NCBI GenBank assembly: GCA_013400975.1
Contig: WBMZ01012204.1
Span: 1 to 64,000 of the forward strand
Direction: 5' to 3'
Length of the DNA: 64,000 nt
From: Atrichornis clamosus
Taxonomy: Eukaryota > Chordata > Aves > Passeriformes > Menuridae
Part shown: positions 56,701 through 64,000 of the stretch, piece after piece
How the letters are laid out: each line of letters begins with the position of its first letter
Position numbering within the stretch: the first letter of the stretch is position 1
The notes under the pieces: generated by a model
What the model saw: the letters and a program-made list of their open reading frames with translations, nothing else
What the model was told of the DNA's origin: nothing
Databases searched by the model: none
Program-made: the position numbers and the translations under genes

Positions 56701-59631
56701 ACCCAGAGACTCTTGACAGTTCCTAGTGTCTCTTTCAAGCACAACCATGCTAACATGAAATGAAGGCAAAATGTATAAGAAGAAAATCTCACAAGTGACA
56801 GAACTCAAACAGGAAGGAGTTTCAGAAGAAGGAGGGGATAACTTAAATAATTATTTCATGTGACTTCAGAAACAAAACATAGAGGCTGAAAATATCAATA
56901 GGTTATAGAATCAATCTTCATTTCTGCAAAATTATTTTCATTACAGATTTGTTAAGAACTGTCTCCCACTTTCCTTCAAAGCAACAACGCTCACTAAGGC
57001 TTCTTGCCTAATTTATTCCCTGATTTTTTTTCCTTCCCTTCCTGAATCTCTTAGTACTTTCTTAAATAATCATTTTCCTTTCTTGATGGCAGGCCTGCAA
57101 ACAGGCCACAGCTCATTCTTTGAAAATAACATGCTTGCTTCTAAAGACAAATAGCTCAGGATAGGATTCTTCACTTAATCAACGAATAGTGTTAAACATA
57201 CAGAGAACAATGGTTCTCTCAATCTTCATTAGTCAAATAATAATCAAGAAACCTCAAATTGCTTACACTAAAAGAAAAAAAAGCACAGTGAGACACACAC
57301 ACACAAAGAGCCCAAACCAAAATAAAAACACGTCAAAGCATAAAATAAAGCCAAGGTATCTAAGAAAGGAAAAATAAAAGTCTCATGAAAAGAAGCACCA
57401 AAAGTTTTCATTACGTAAATTCCTCTAAGTGCATCTAATGGGTTACCCTTACCAAGATTGCTCTGATTTGCAAACTTTTTCAGCAAGCCCACCATGACCA
57501 AACTGTCCAATTAAGAGATTTCATAGAATCATAAAATCATTTATGTTGGAAGAGACCTGTAAGATTGAGTTCAGCTGTCAATCCAGGACTGCCAAGTCCA
57601 CCACTAAACCCTATGTCCCTCAGCATCACCATCTACACAATTTGGTCCAAAATGTTTGGCCTGCCCAACTTTATTTGTCACACACAGGTGAACAGAGGCC
57701 CACAGCTTTATAGACTACACATATGCAGGGTCTTCTGGGGAGGGTGTCAGGCAGTCTCAAACTACTTCACTGGAAAGTACAGGAGAGACACATCTTTGAC
57801 TTGGTGAGGTGGGCTTACAGAAAGAGAGCAAAAATACAGGACAGGTCAACACTTTGGAACCAGGCAAAGTGAATCAGACGGAAAAGCATGGAGGCTATGC
57901 ACATCACACACACCAGTCAGACCACTGTCATGCAGCTCCTGCAGAACGGAGGACTTCAAAATGAAAGGGTCAGGCCTCTCCCAAAACATCCACACCTCTA
58001 CATACTGGAAGACTTTATCTGATCTCTGCGGAAAGTAGTTCTAGTTTAGTCAGATCCTCACAAACTCCCACATTCTCCAGAAAAAAAGCAAAGAAGTCAT
58101 GCCACAGTATTTGGAAAACCAGCACAGAAACTCAAGCTAAAAGACTACTTTCTATCCTTTCATAACCTCTGAACTAAACAAGGGAACAAAGGACAGACGA
58201 GGTGTGATTCAGCTGTCTAATCAGCTTGTAAAACTGGCAGAGATGACATACTCGGCCTTTCACCTGCTGCTCAAGAAGCTGAAGACCTTCCTGACGTGCT
58301 GTGTCATGCTTGCCAGCATCACTCAGCTGCCTCCAGCTCCTAAAGGCATCTCAAACAGTACTACCTGCATAGCTGAGACAGCAGAACATTCCCTTGGTCT
58401 CTGTCTGAACTGGATCTGCCTTGTCTGTTGCATCATTACCCGAGGCTCAATTCTGCAGTGACAGAAACCAATAGTCTGCCCTGATTTTTGACTAAAGAAA
58501 TCACACTCAACTGTACAGAGGTAGTAAACTTCATGTGGTAGGATCTCACACCTCTAAAAAGGCCAACATGACTAAAGAGATAATCCACTGCTGTATTCAT
58601 TACTTTTACCACCTACTTTCACAAGTATTTTTAAAAAGTAGCTCCTGAAAATACACTGAAAACGGCCTCCCCTTGCAATGCGAGCTCAGACTATAGCAGG
58701 TCTGAATTTACTACTAAGGTTAATGTAAATCTTTAATAGAAGGCAGGAACCTTATTTGCCGTAGAAGCCGCTTCCGAAAACGAAAGTTCCAGGCGGCTGG
58801 GCAGCGCTGAGCAGCGGCTGTCGGCAGGGGGAGCGCCACGATCAGGGATAAGTTTGGCTCTTTAGTACTCAGTTTTGGCTTGGTTTTGTGCCGCAGACAC
58901 ACCAACATAAACGCATAAGGACGCCGCAGACATATCGACATCAAAATTCGTGGGGGAGAAAAAAGACGAAATTCAGGAGAGATTTAAGAGCTCCAACACT
59001 GGCCAAATGCGCCTGAAGACAACCAGCACATTCCCGCGGCTATCCCATCCCACCACTGCGAGGGACAGCCAGCATCAAACCTCCCACCGACACCCCGCAA
59101 ACAAGCGGGCTCTGGGCAATCATTACAAACAGCAACGATAATAGGAATAACCACGGGAGCGTGTCCTAGAATCACAGAAATACAAAATGTTAAGGGTTTG
59201 GAAGGGACCTTAAAAGATCATCTAGTCCCAACCCCCTGCCATGGGCAGGGACACGTCCTACTACACCAGACTGCTCAAGGCCTTGTCCAGCCTAGCCTTG
59301 AACACTGGCAGAGCTGGGGCGTCCACAATCTCTTTTGGCAACCTGTTCCAGGGCCTCACCACTCTCACAGCAGTGTCCGTTCTGCCCCCGAGTAAACACG
59401 GGCGAGACTGTAAAAGCTGTGAGGCAGAGGGAGAGACTGACTTGGCCTTCTCCCCCTTACACCACCTCGTCCTGACAGGGACAGGGATGGAGCCGGAGCC
59501 GGAGCCGCGGGCAAGCCGCCGCGGGCTCTGCTCCCCGCACAGGGCGGAGAAGGGAGCCAGCGGCAGAGGCCGCCCGGGCACTGCAGCCCCGGCCCGGCAG
59601 CGCGGCGTATTACCTGGCTGGAGGCGGCCAT
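10716..59631 (-). CDS. ALKBH8: ALKBH8, tRNA wobble-uridine hydroxylase and methyltransferase (12 coding exons, full span)
   Basis: The joined exons give 2052 nt and 683 residues, against 664 in human. By family knowledge the methyltransferase half, with TRMT112, makes mcm5U from cm5U at the tRNA wobble position, and the AlkB half hydroxylates mcm5U to mchm5U in tRNA-Gly(UCC); the modification supports selenocysteine decoding. Seen here: RRM at about 54-134; AlkB domain at about 140-350 with iron ligands H249, D251 and H303 and arginines R340 and R346; zinc ligands H253, C353, C355 and C361; methyltransferase from about 385 with SAM motif DIGCGNG at 427-433 and RPGG in the last exon. All 11 introns are GT-AG and all phases close. 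The start is the exon-1 ATG at 59631, which reads in frame into exon 2; an alternative is M10 in exon 2, which aligns with the mammalian start. Gene identity is certain at the level of conserved blocks; no transcript was available to prove the junctions. Confidence 0.97.
11286..12472 (-). other. ALKBH8 intron 11
   Basis: A 1187-bp GT-AG intron in phase 0. It holds a CR1 3' fragment at about 11475-11677. Nothing else was recognised. Confidence 0.9.
11475..11677 (+). mobile_element. CR1 LINE 3' end fragment in intron 11
   Basis: It carries GTCAAGCATTGGAACGGGCT, GGAGGTATTTCAGA, GTGGCACTTAGGGACCTGG and CTTAAAGGTCTCTTCCAGCC, then a TGATTCTAT tail, all diagnostic of the CR1 3' region. It is antisense to ALKBH8 and starts about 190 bp from the exon 12 acceptor. 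Confidence 0.93.
12473..12622 (-). CDS. ALKBH8: ALKBH8 coding exon 11 (SAM-binding core)
   Basis: It has exactly 50 codons, phase 0 at both ends, acceptor TGTTCTAG and donor GCA|GTAAGT. It encodes residues 445-494: [13 protein letters not shown] (motif II acidic region), FVCDALSVP, and [15 protein letters not shown], all nearly identical to vertebrate ALKBH8. Confidence 0.96.
12623..19580 (-). other. ALKBH8 intron 10
   Basis: A 6958-bp intron, AT-rich, in phase 0. It has no recognised transposon, exon or RNA gene. Its lack of CR1 or LTR copies contrasts with introns 6 to 8. Confidence 0.8.
19581..19846 (-). CDS. ALKBH8: ALKBH8 coding exon 10 (zinc ligand, SAM motif I)
   Basis: It encodes residues 357-444. 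It supplies the last zinc ligand C361 (SVCDSQ), then the methyltransferase start [20 protein letters not shown] and SAM motif [15 protein letters not shown]. The donor is ATG|GTAAGT (phase 0). The acceptor ATATCTAG has a weak pyrimidine tract; with it the split codon 356 reads Ile where human has Ser. Confidence 0.94.
19847..20645 (-). other. ALKBH8 intron 9
   Basis: A 799-bp intron in phase 1 with donor GTAAGT and the weak acceptor ATATCTAG. No repeat was recognised. Confidence 0.88.
20646..20800 (-). CDS. ALKBH8: ALKBH8 coding exon 9 (AlkB C-terminus and zinc linker)
   Basis: It has acceptor TTTTAG and donor TGCA|GTAAGT, with split codons at both ends. It encodes residues 305-355: the arginines R340 and R346 in RTSFTFRK bind 2-oxoglutarate and substrate in the family, and PCNC gives zinc ligands C353 and C355. 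One residue longer than human in the loop before R340. Confidence 0.95.
20801..25340 (-). other. ALKBH8 intron 8
   Basis: A 4540-bp intron in phase 2. It holds an LTR at 21111-21700; the remainder is AT-rich with no recognised feature. Confidence 0.88.
21111..21700 (+). mobile_element. Endogenous retrovirus solo LTR in intron 8
   Basis: It starts TGTCTGGTTCTGGCTGAG and ends GGGGCTAAACCATGACA, TG...CA termini of a common avian ERV LTR family. An ATTAAA signal is at 21574-21579. It is antisense to ALKBH8. No clean target duplication is visible (ATTTT against ATGTG), so it is probably old. The only ambiguous base of the window, N at 21322, lies in its GC-rich part. No retroviral coding sequence is attached. 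Confidence 0.88.
25341..25447 (-). CDS. ALKBH8: ALKBH8 coding exon 8 (AlkB core, third iron ligand)
   Basis: It has acceptor TTTTTAG and donor CATGG|GTATGT, entering in phase 0 and leaving in phase 2. It encodes residues 269-303, including [27 protein letters not shown]303 is the third Fe(II) ligand. A Cys at 288 replaces an Arg found in human. Confidence 0.95.
34752..35320 (-). mobile_element. CR1 LINE fragment (ORF2 C-terminus and 3' UTR)
   Basis: The minus strand carries the CR1 end: an inverted tail beginning TCACAGAATCACAGAATGG, the CCATGGGCAGGGACACCTTC block, and a decayed reading frame with the conserved word LGLFSLEKR of the reverse-transcriptase ORF C-terminus. It is in the same orientation as ALKBH8 and is degraded by several indels. 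Confidence 0.93.
38500..38960. other. GC-richer unclassified patch in intron 7
   Basis: A block of about 450 bp, visibly richer in GC than the flanks, with a TATA-like TATATAAA at 38768-38775 near its middle. It might be an old LTR or unknown repeat, but I found no termini, target duplication or known family word. No convincing coding frame. Confidence 0.3.
40165..40845 (+). mobile_element. CR1 LINE, 5' part of a copy split by an LTR
   Basis: It resembles the CR1 ORF2 C-terminal region: CTGGATGATGGGGCAGAGC, then TTTGCAGGTGAAAT, GTTGAACATGAGCCACG and TGGTGAGGATGTATC words in the expected order. The frame is decayed. It continues at 41737 beyond the inserted LTR. It is antisense to ALKBH8. Confidence 0.88.
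40846..41731 (+). mobile_element. Endogenous retrovirus solo LTR nested in CR1
   Basis: It is 886 bp with TG...CA termini (TGTCCTGGTTTATGG to AAACTAAGACA), flanked by a perfect 5-bp target duplication AAGGA at 40841-40845 and 41732-41736. An AGTAAA signal lies near 41580. A 23-bp unit starting GACTGCAACYCCCACTCCC is repeated at 41361-41406. A 188-codon open frame at 41016-41582 lies inside the LTR and is not considered a gene. No retroviral genes are present. It is antisense to ALKBH8. Confidence 0.9.
41361..41406 (+). repeat. Two-copy 23-bp tandem repeat inside the LTR
   Basis: Two 23-bp units differing by one base (C/T), followed by a partial third copy. It is C- and A-rich and accounts for the proline, threonine and histidine runs in the spurious frame across it. 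Confidence 0.85.
41737..42124 (+). mobile_element. CR1 LINE, 3' part of the split copy
   Basis: It resumes the CR1 order after the LTR: GGGACTGATCAGCCTGGAGAA, then TGTCCACCAACAGGGCAGG, CTACAGAAGTTCTAGAGTCT and the 3' block CTTAAGAGGTCCCCTCCAAC. It ends near AACAATTCTGTG. Confidence 0.92.
44611..44681 (-). CDS. ALKBH8: ALKBH8 coding exon 7 (HxD iron-binding motif)
   Basis: This 71-bp exon enters in phase 1 and leaves in phase 0; skipping it would shift the frame. It encodes [16 protein letters not shown]249 and D251 are the first two Fe(II) ligands and H253 is a zinc ligand by alignment with the known ALKBH8 structure. The middle residue of HxD is Thr where human has Ile. The acceptor AATACAG follows a short T tract; a TAA/TTA microsatellite starts 32 bp upstream in the transcript. 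Confidence 0.95.
44714..44757 (+). repeat. (TAA)n microsatellite
   Basis: 44 bp, about 14.7 pure units of TAA, followed by a short CAA run. It lies 32 bp from exon 7 on the upstream side in the transcript, where it reads as TTA repeats. The branch point of intron 6 must lie in or next to it. Confidence 0.98.
45852..46473 (+). mobile_element. CR1 LINE fragment (ORF2 C-terminus and 3' UTR)
   Basis: Well preserved: the frame at 46055 onward keeps [18 protein letters not shown] and [20 protein letters not shown], conserved at the end of CR1 ORF2. It then runs into GAACAGGCTGCCCAGGCAGG and GGTCACTTCCAACCCTAACC. It is 5'-truncated and antisense to ALKBH8. Confidence 0.95.
47583..48109 (+). mobile_element. 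Endogenous retrovirus solo LTR beside exon 6 donor
   Basis: It is the same family as the LTR at 21111: TGCTTTGGCTGGGATGTGG at the start, a shared TTTCTGAGCAGTGCTTCC word, and GTGAGCGAGCAGTTGTG...GGGTTAAACCACAA at the end. It is more diverged, with mutated termini and no target duplication seen. It is antisense to ALKBH8 and non-coding. Ends are accurate to a few bases. Confidence 0.85.
48154..48258 (-). CDS. ALKBH8: ALKBH8 coding exon 6 (AlkB domain)
   Basis: It has acceptor ATTACTAG and donor CAAG|GTAAGT, phase 1 at both ends, and encodes residues 211-244. It carries [19 protein letters not shown], where NxY..G is the conserved 2-oxoglutarate-binding strand of AlkB proteins. An LTR ends only about 45 bp beyond the donor. 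Confidence 0.96.
48259..49626 (-). other. ALKBH8 intron 5
   Basis: A 1368-bp AT-rich GT-AG intron in phase 1. No repeat was recognised. Confidence 0.9.
49627..49722 (-). CDS. ALKBH8: ALKBH8 coding exon 5 (AlkB domain, N-terminal part)
   Basis: It has 31 whole codons with split codons at both ends (phase 1 to phase 1), acceptor TTTTTACAG and donor GGAG|GTGAGA. It encodes the strongly conserved [19 protein letters not shown] and DKPLPG, typical of ALKBH8. Its ORF is too short to stand out alone; it was found by matching the conserved protein block. Confidence 0.95.
49723..50598 (-). other. ALKBH8 intron 4
   Basis: An 876-bp GT-AG intron in phase 1. No repeat was recognised. Confidence 0.9.
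50599..50730 (-). CDS. ALKBH8: ALKBH8 coding exon 4 (RRM to AlkB linker)
   Basis: It has acceptor CACCTCAG and donor AAATG|GTGGGC, entering and leaving in phase 1. It encodes residues 135-177, including [18 protein letters not shown], the conserved lead-in to the AlkB fold. The family's start of the dioxygenase domain is clear, although the first residues of the exon differ from mammals. Confidence 0.93.
50731..51785 (-). other. ALKBH8 intron 3
   Basis: A 1055-bp AT-rich GT-AG intron in phase 1. No repeat was recognised. Confidence 0.9.
51786..52026 (-). CDS. ALKBH8: ALKBH8 coding exon 3 (RRM domain)
   Basis: It spans residues 54-133 plus the first base of codon 134. It covers nearly the whole RNA-recognition motif: RNP2-like [10 protein letters not shown] at 54-63 and an RNP1-like strand around KPYSFVKY at 90-97, ending in LYINFVEK. 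The acceptor is CAATTAG behind a long T-rich tract and the donor is AAG|GTACAT (phase 1). The RRM binds the tRNA substrate in the family. Confidence 0.95.
52027..54649 (-). other. ALKBH8 intron 2
   Basis: A 2623-bp intron in phase 0. It holds an A-rich run at 52033-52060 (the T-rich tract before the exon 3 acceptor) and a solo LTR at 53150-53818. A 124-codon plus-strand frame at 54067-54441 is lysine-rich, unrecognised and probably chance. Confidence 0.88.
53150..53818 (+). mobile_element. Endogenous retrovirus solo LTR with 5-bp target duplication
   Basis: It is 669 bp. The termini TGTCTTGGGTTGAG and CTCAAACCGGGACA form an imperfect inverted repeat. Perfect target duplication CAGGA at 53145-53149 and 53819-53823. 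An AATAAA signal is at 53686-53691 in the expected place, followed by a T run. No retroviral genes. It is antisense to ALKBH8. Confidence 0.93.
54650..54790 (-). CDS. ALKBH8: ALKBH8 coding exon 2 (basic N-terminal segment)
   Basis: It has 47 codons, phase 0 at both ends, acceptor TTTTCAG and donor CAG|GTGACT. It encodes a lysine- and arginine-rich stretch ([20 protein letters not shown]) that leads into the RRM, as in mammalian ALKBH8. It also holds an internal ATG at 54781 with A at -3 and G at +4, a credible alternative start (residue 10). Confidence 0.92.
55339..55366. repeat. (TG)n/(TA)n dinucleotide run
   Basis: A GTGTGTG stretch leads into about nine TA units. Short and likely variable in length. 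Confidence 0.9.
56608..56661. repeat. A-rich low-complexity run
   Basis: A poly-A stretch of 15 bases followed by CAAA-type repeats. It may be a retroposon tail or simple sequence; no element body is recognised next to it. Confidence 0.8.
57531..57640 (-). mobile_element. CR1 LINE 3' end fragment in intron 1
   Basis: The inverted CR1 tail (TCATAGAATCATAAAATCAT, then TTGGAAGAGACCTGTAAGAT) continues into TGCCAAGTCCACCACTAAAC. It is in the same orientation as ALKBH8. The 5' limit is approximate. Confidence 0.88.
59166..59395 (-). mobile_element. CR1 LINE fragment abutting the promoter CpG island
   Basis: The inverted CR1 end: AGAATCACAGAAATAC tail, CCCTGCCATGGGCAGGGAC, CTTGAACACTGGCAGAGC and ACCTGTTCCAGGGCCTCACC. 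It is in the same orientation as ALKBH8; its 5' breakpoint is near 59395, about 220 bp from coding exon 1. Confidence 0.93.
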
Positions 59632-59790
59632 GTCGGGGCGGGCACTCGGCACCGGCACCGCCCCGCTGTGCCGTCACGGCACCGCCCCGCCCTCGGCCCG
59701 CCCCGCCGGGCGGGGCCGGCCGCGGGGGGCGGCTCTTCGGAGGGTTTTAACTAGAGCAATAGTCGGTGGCTTTATCGCAGGTCAAGAAAG
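59400..59790 (-). promoter_or_regulatory. CpG-island promoter of ALKBH8
   Basis: A GC- and CpG-rich block surrounds coding exon 1, with repeated CCCGCC/GGGCGG boxes (Sp1-type) at about 59690-59740. It has no clear TATA box, as is usual for housekeeping genes. The densest CpG part lies just upstream of the ATG. The transcription start site is not determinable from sequence alone. Confidence 0.75.
59614..59631 (-). CDS. ALKBH8: ALKBH8 coding exon 1 (start codon, 6 codons)
   Basis: It encodes MAASSQ and ends in CAG before the donor GTAATA. The ATG has G at -3 and G at +4, a strong Kozak context, and lies in the CpG-rich promoter. It ends in phase 0 and reads in frame into exon 2, adding nine residues before the Met that matches the usual mammalian start. 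The 5' UTR boundary cannot be seen. Confidence 0.75.
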
Positions 59791-59799
59791 CCAAACTTT

Positions 59800-60490
59800 C
59801 ACGTTCAACGAGACCAAGTACCGGGTTCTGCACTTGAGTCACAACAACCTCCTGCAGTGCTACAGGCCGAGGGCACAGTGGCTGGGAAGCTACATGTGCC
59901 CAGGTGGCCAAGAAGGCCAGTGGCATCCTGGCCTGTATCAGCAATGGTGTGGCCAGCAGGACCTGGGCAGTGACCGTCCCCCTGTACTCGGCACTGGTGA
60001 GGCCACACCTCAAATCCTGTGCTCAAGTCTCGGCCCCTCACTATAACAAAGATGTTGAGCTGCTGGAGCATGTCCAGAGAAGGGCAACGGAGCTGGGGAA
60101 GGGTCTGGAGCACAAGTCTGATGGGGAGGAGCTGAGGGAGCTGGGGGTGTTTATCCTGGAGAAAAGGAGGCTCAGAGGGAGCTTTATCTTGCGCTACAAC
60201 TACCTGAAAAGAGGTGCTAGCCTAGTCAGGGTCGGTCTCTTCTGCCAAACAAGTGACAGGGCAAGGGGAGGTTTAGGTTGGACATTAGGTGGAATTTCTT
60301 CACAGAAGGGGTGATTAGACATTGGAATGGGCTGCCCAGGGAGGTGGTGGAGTCCCTGTCCCTGGAGGTGTTTAAGGAAAGACTCGATGTGGCACTTAAT
60401 GCCATGGTCTAGTTGACGTGGTGGTGTTGTGTCAAAAGATGGACTTTACAATTGTAGAGGTCTTTTCCAACCTAATTGACTGTCCGATTC
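59800..60490 (+). mobile_element. CR1 LINE fragment upstream of the promoter
   Basis: It covers the CR1 ORF2 C-terminus and 3' UTR: CCGGGTTCTGCACTTGAGTC, GTGGCCAGCAGGACC, GTCCAGAGAAGGGCAACG, ATGGGCTGCCCAGGGAGG and AGGTCTTTTCCAACC in order. The decayed frame keeps [18 protein letters not shown]. It points away from ALKBH8 and its 5' break lies at the edge of the CpG island. Confidence 0.95.
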
Positions 60491-63400
60491 TCCAGCAGCA
60501 GCCAGTGCTCTGTGCCAAGATTTTCCAACGATCAGGGTGGGCTTCTCCCAGGACATGCAGCCATGTCCTGGGGGAAGGGATGCCTGTGCAGGGTGGGTCC
60601 AGGGCCGTCAGTATGGCAAGTGGAAGAAGGTGAGTGGCCCCCTACAACCACCTGCCATGGACACAGACTTATTGTCACTGTGCCACTTCCTGTTCCTGCT
60701 CACTCCATGCTGCCCAGCTCCACTTGCCAGCAGGCCCTCCCCATGCCATCTTTTTTCCAGGTAGAGCCAACTCCTTGTCATCCTCTTCTCCATCAACAGA
60801 GTATCCCTCCGAGTCTGCAACGCTTTTACCCCACACGCTGTGGGGGACCATCCCTCAGCCCCACACTTGCCCCCGTTCCTTCACTAAGAGCAGGTCGGGG
60901 CAGAGCCTCCTCCAGCACAGGAGATCCAAAACCAAATGGGGGAAGCCACACTTACACCACAGGTTAAAGACAGCTTCCACCAGGCCAGGGTGGATTAAAC
61001 ACGGCTTCCCCCAGCCGTAGGCACTCCCGAGAAGAGAGCATCAGCTGGAGAAGCCACTGCTGATCACGTTACCTTTGGCACACTGCAGCACTAGGGACAG
61101 AGGAAGATAAAACCATGCCAGTCCAGGCAAGGCTGTGTGAAGACCAAGCCTCTGGTTGTACATAAATATTTCAATGCACCACTCTTGACCTTGCCAGCAA
61201 CCACACTAAAGCTGCAAAGTAAACCCATACTATTGAGCAACATGCCTCTCTGAAAGGAAGCATCTCCACAACTCACTGACTCCCTGTGGAGAAAGTGGTA
61301 CCTTAAATCAGAGAAACCGTGTATAAGCCTTCCCTTCATTTTGCTTCTTCATATGCTAACCGAGCTTCACACTATGCCCTTAGACAAAGCCTTTCACCCT
61401 TCTTTATCCAAAATGCTGGAATTTGGGACTACCTACTTTTTCTGTTTACCTGACCAGTATTCTAATTCTCACTGCAAATTATTACCTAAAGCTTTACTCT
61501 TTTTTTCTCTCTCTCTAAGTACCAAGCTGATTTTTATTTTTTCTCCCTCAGCTTCCTTTGGGTATGTAACCTTTCTCAGCATCAGTTTTGTGTTGAGTTC
61601 CCAGGCAGATGGTATGTAAGGTGACTGATCAGCCTGTAAACCTGTGGACAGAAGCCAACTCCTCAAGTTTGTCCATCACACTCTGGAGGAATCTACCCAT
61701 GGATTTGCTTATCCAGAACAACAAAAAATCCAACCAAACAAAGAACAACAACAACAAAAATCCTTTCTCTTTCCCTTGGAGGATATACCATGCCCTGTGC
61801 CAGGGACACAGCTATTCCATGCGCTGGAGGTACAAGTGCACTAAGGATGTGAGGCTGACAGGGCATATTCACCAGCCTGTAGTATTTGGGAGGTAGGTAG
61901 TATTTGTTCAGAAGGGTGGTTCCACTTCTGTTCTTCCACCACAGGCCATGGCATTACATCACTTGCTGTCCTTGACGCACACAGAGGGTAGCAAAGTGCA
62001 GTGATAGCATAGATCTTCTGCTTAAGGTTTCTTATATGTAAAGTATGAATATTAACTCCCTACCTAGTAAGAGTATAGCATAGAGCTTGTTAACCTTTCT
62101 GAACACTAAGCATTAGCATCAGCTGGTCTTCTTGAGAGCCAGAATGAATGGGGAAAGAACAACCAGGCCACATTGACAGCTGCTGTCTTTATTAAAATGT
62201 TCTCTGAGGCTCTCAGCCCTGGACACCACCCAACCCTGAAAGCTAGTGAAAAGATGATCCTAATGAAATCATTTTGTAATTCATTACCAATTTGTTCTGA
62301 CAAGTGGAAAATACCTGCCCGAAGGTTGTTTCTCTTAAGTGCCCACGTTCCAGATTGTGTGGACTCTCCATTCTACATGCATGTCCTTGTGTGTTCTCTG
62401 GGGGAGAACAAACTCTCTGTGGGGTTTTTTTTTAGTATCTCTGTATGATTAGCATTGGTCAAAAATTTGTCATGCATATTGCAATAACATTTCCTCTGAT
62501 AATACATCAAGATTTTACTTCTATAAACAACATTCTCACATAGGAAATTTCCACCATTTAAAAGGAAAACAGTTAAAGGCAGTTAGGAGGGGTTTAATAC
62601 TGTGCAGACGGCTACAGGCTCCTCCTACAGATAACACAGTTCTTATTAGCACAAGTAAAAATACATCTCCATGTGATTAATAACACTATCACTGACTAAC
62701 ACACAAAATAGTTCACAGAAGTGGAGATTCAAATACATTTACCTTTGGTGTTAAAATAATCTCTGATTTAAAGTGCTTTGGCAGAAAACACAGTATTTCT
62801 TTTTAAAAATCCATTTTTTATAATTATAATATTTTGGTTTTTAAACTTCAGCAAATATTCTAGTGTGATATTAATAGTTTCTGTAAGAAAAAGGGTTTAT
62901 ATCAGAAAATCTTGGCTTTACCTCTATTTTTTTTAACTGACAATGAGGAAACGTCTTCTAAAGCAGAATATCATGCTCCCATTTAGTCATAGGTGAAAAA
63001 TAAAATCCTACTGACTTTTCTCAGGAACAAATTACACTATTTACTGTACTGTTAGCTATTTTATCTTTGCCACATTCCTAGGAAGAATCAAGACATTTGT
63101 CAGTCCCTGGGAATCAACTTCATATGATAACAAGTAAACACTTCTGTTTCCTTAAACAAATGAGAAGTTATGGGTCTGTGGGTGGAAAGACAATCTCACT
63201 CCCTTTTATAGCAAAGCAAGCCAAGCCATGCTTTAGCCTAATGTGATCACCCTGGATTCCCATTACTTTCAAACCCAATTAAAAGCAAATTGCAAGACGA
63301 TAGGATTAGCTGTATCAAATCACTTGATTTAAGAAACTGCTGTTTAAGAATCATGACAAATAGGATATATTTCAGGATAGCAATTTGTTACAGAAATAAG

Positions 63401-64000
63401 AAGAAACCTCATAGCACAAAATTCAGCTAAAAATCATCCATGACTAGTCCTGTAGAGGACTACCATAATAAATGATGAGACACAAATTAATTGTTTTAGG
63501 CTAGCATTCATGTAATAGTTAAGTACTTGGACAAATATGTGTTGACCTAAATTCAAAATGTGCTACTGCTGCTGCTTGCGATAACAAAACTCTCCATAAC
63601 AAACCTCTGCAATGCCAAAGGCTTATATTTTTCAGGAAGATAGCAACGCTGGCTTTGTGCTGCATGTCATTTTTATTCTGCATTTGTGCTGTTCAATGCT
63701 AGATTTCATATTTCTTTCTAAAAGAAAAATAGTCAGAAAAAAATAACTTTAAGAAATTTTTTAGCAATTGCATAAGAATGAAAGAGACATGAGAAGTCTG
63801 GGTCCTGGTAAAATCAGTGGGATTTTCAAATGCTAGTGATCAAAATGCTTGTATTCTCAAGAGACTTAAAATGTCAAGTAATATCAGCATGCTTTCTGAT
63901 TTTTAAGCTTTAGGCTACATTCTATTCCTACCTCCAAGCTTTTTCAAGCTTTTTTCCACAAACACAAGACTTTGGAGTACTTTTTTTTCCCTTTCCTTTA
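60491..64000. other. Intergenic, 5' side of ALKBH8; no gene recognised
   Basis: 60500-61000 is moderately GC-rich with overlapping frames of up to 163 codons on the plus strand that match no family; the rest is AT-rich. A short AAC-rich run lies at about 61719-61760. ELMOD1 is the neighbour on this side in mammals but none of its exons is visible. Confidence 0.45.

Larger units (their letters stand above)
54791..59613 (-). other. ALKBH8 intron 1
   Basis: A 4823-bp first intron in phase 0. It holds a short TA run at 55339-55366, an A-rich low-complexity run at 56608-56661, and CR1 fragments at 57531 and 59166. Its first 200 bp belong to the CpG island. Nothing else was recognised. Confidence 0.8.

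Noticed and set aside
59241..59750. 169-codon plus-strand frame across the CpG island
   Set aside because: High GC removes stops; it spans a CR1 fragment and the ALKBH8 promoter and resembles nothing known.
59904..60314. 136-codon frame upstream of ALKBH8
   Set aside because: It is the decayed C-terminus of CR1 ORF2, not a host gene.
60476..60967. 163-codon frame as a possible first exon of a divergent gene
   Set aside because: No match to ELMOD1 or another known protein; a GTGAGT donor-like site alone is not enough.

Overview
This window is a piece of a bird nuclear genome. The evidence is the repeat content: many CR1 LINE fragments (the dominant avian retroposon), several endogenous-retrovirus LTRs of types seen in bird genomes, AT-rich introns, and a split vertebrate gene with GT-AG introns. 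The species cannot be named from the sequence; a neoavian bird is my guess.

The window is built around one protein gene on the minus strand, ALKBH8, the bifunctional tRNA wobble-uridine hydroxylase and methyltransferase. I assembled 12 coding exons from 59631 (start codon in a CpG-rich promoter exon) down to 10716 (stop). Every junction keeps phase, and the joined CDS is 2052 nt, or 683 residues. Domain order is a basic N-terminus, RRM, AlkB-type Fe(II)/2-oxoglutarate dioxygenase, a zinc-binding CxC...C linker, and a class I SAM methyltransferase. The iron ligands, the two arginines near the C-terminal end of the dioxygenase fold, the zinc ligands and the SAM motif are all present, so the gene looks intact. 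A polyadenylation signal lies about 100 bp past the stop.

Layout: 1-10600 lies 3' of ALKBH8 and holds a CR1 tail and an LTR-like repeat but no recognised gene. 10609-59631 is ALKBH8; its largest intron (19 kb, intron 7) separates the exon with the HxD iron motif from the exon with the third iron ligand. 59400-59790 is the CpG-island promoter, closely flanked by two divergently oriented CR1 fragments. 60491-64000 shows no recognised gene. In mammals the neighbours are CWF19L2 on the 3' side and ELMOD1 on the 5' side; neither is visible here and they would be expected outside the window.

Four LTRs lie in ALKBH8 introns, all antisense to the gene. Two carry perfect 5-bp target duplications, one of them inside an older CR1. 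I found no CRISPR array, operon, tRNA or rRNA gene, and no convincing new system. The most useful observations concern the exon-1 start, the microsatellite beside the HxD exon, the LTR close to a splice donor, and the CR1-flanked promoter.
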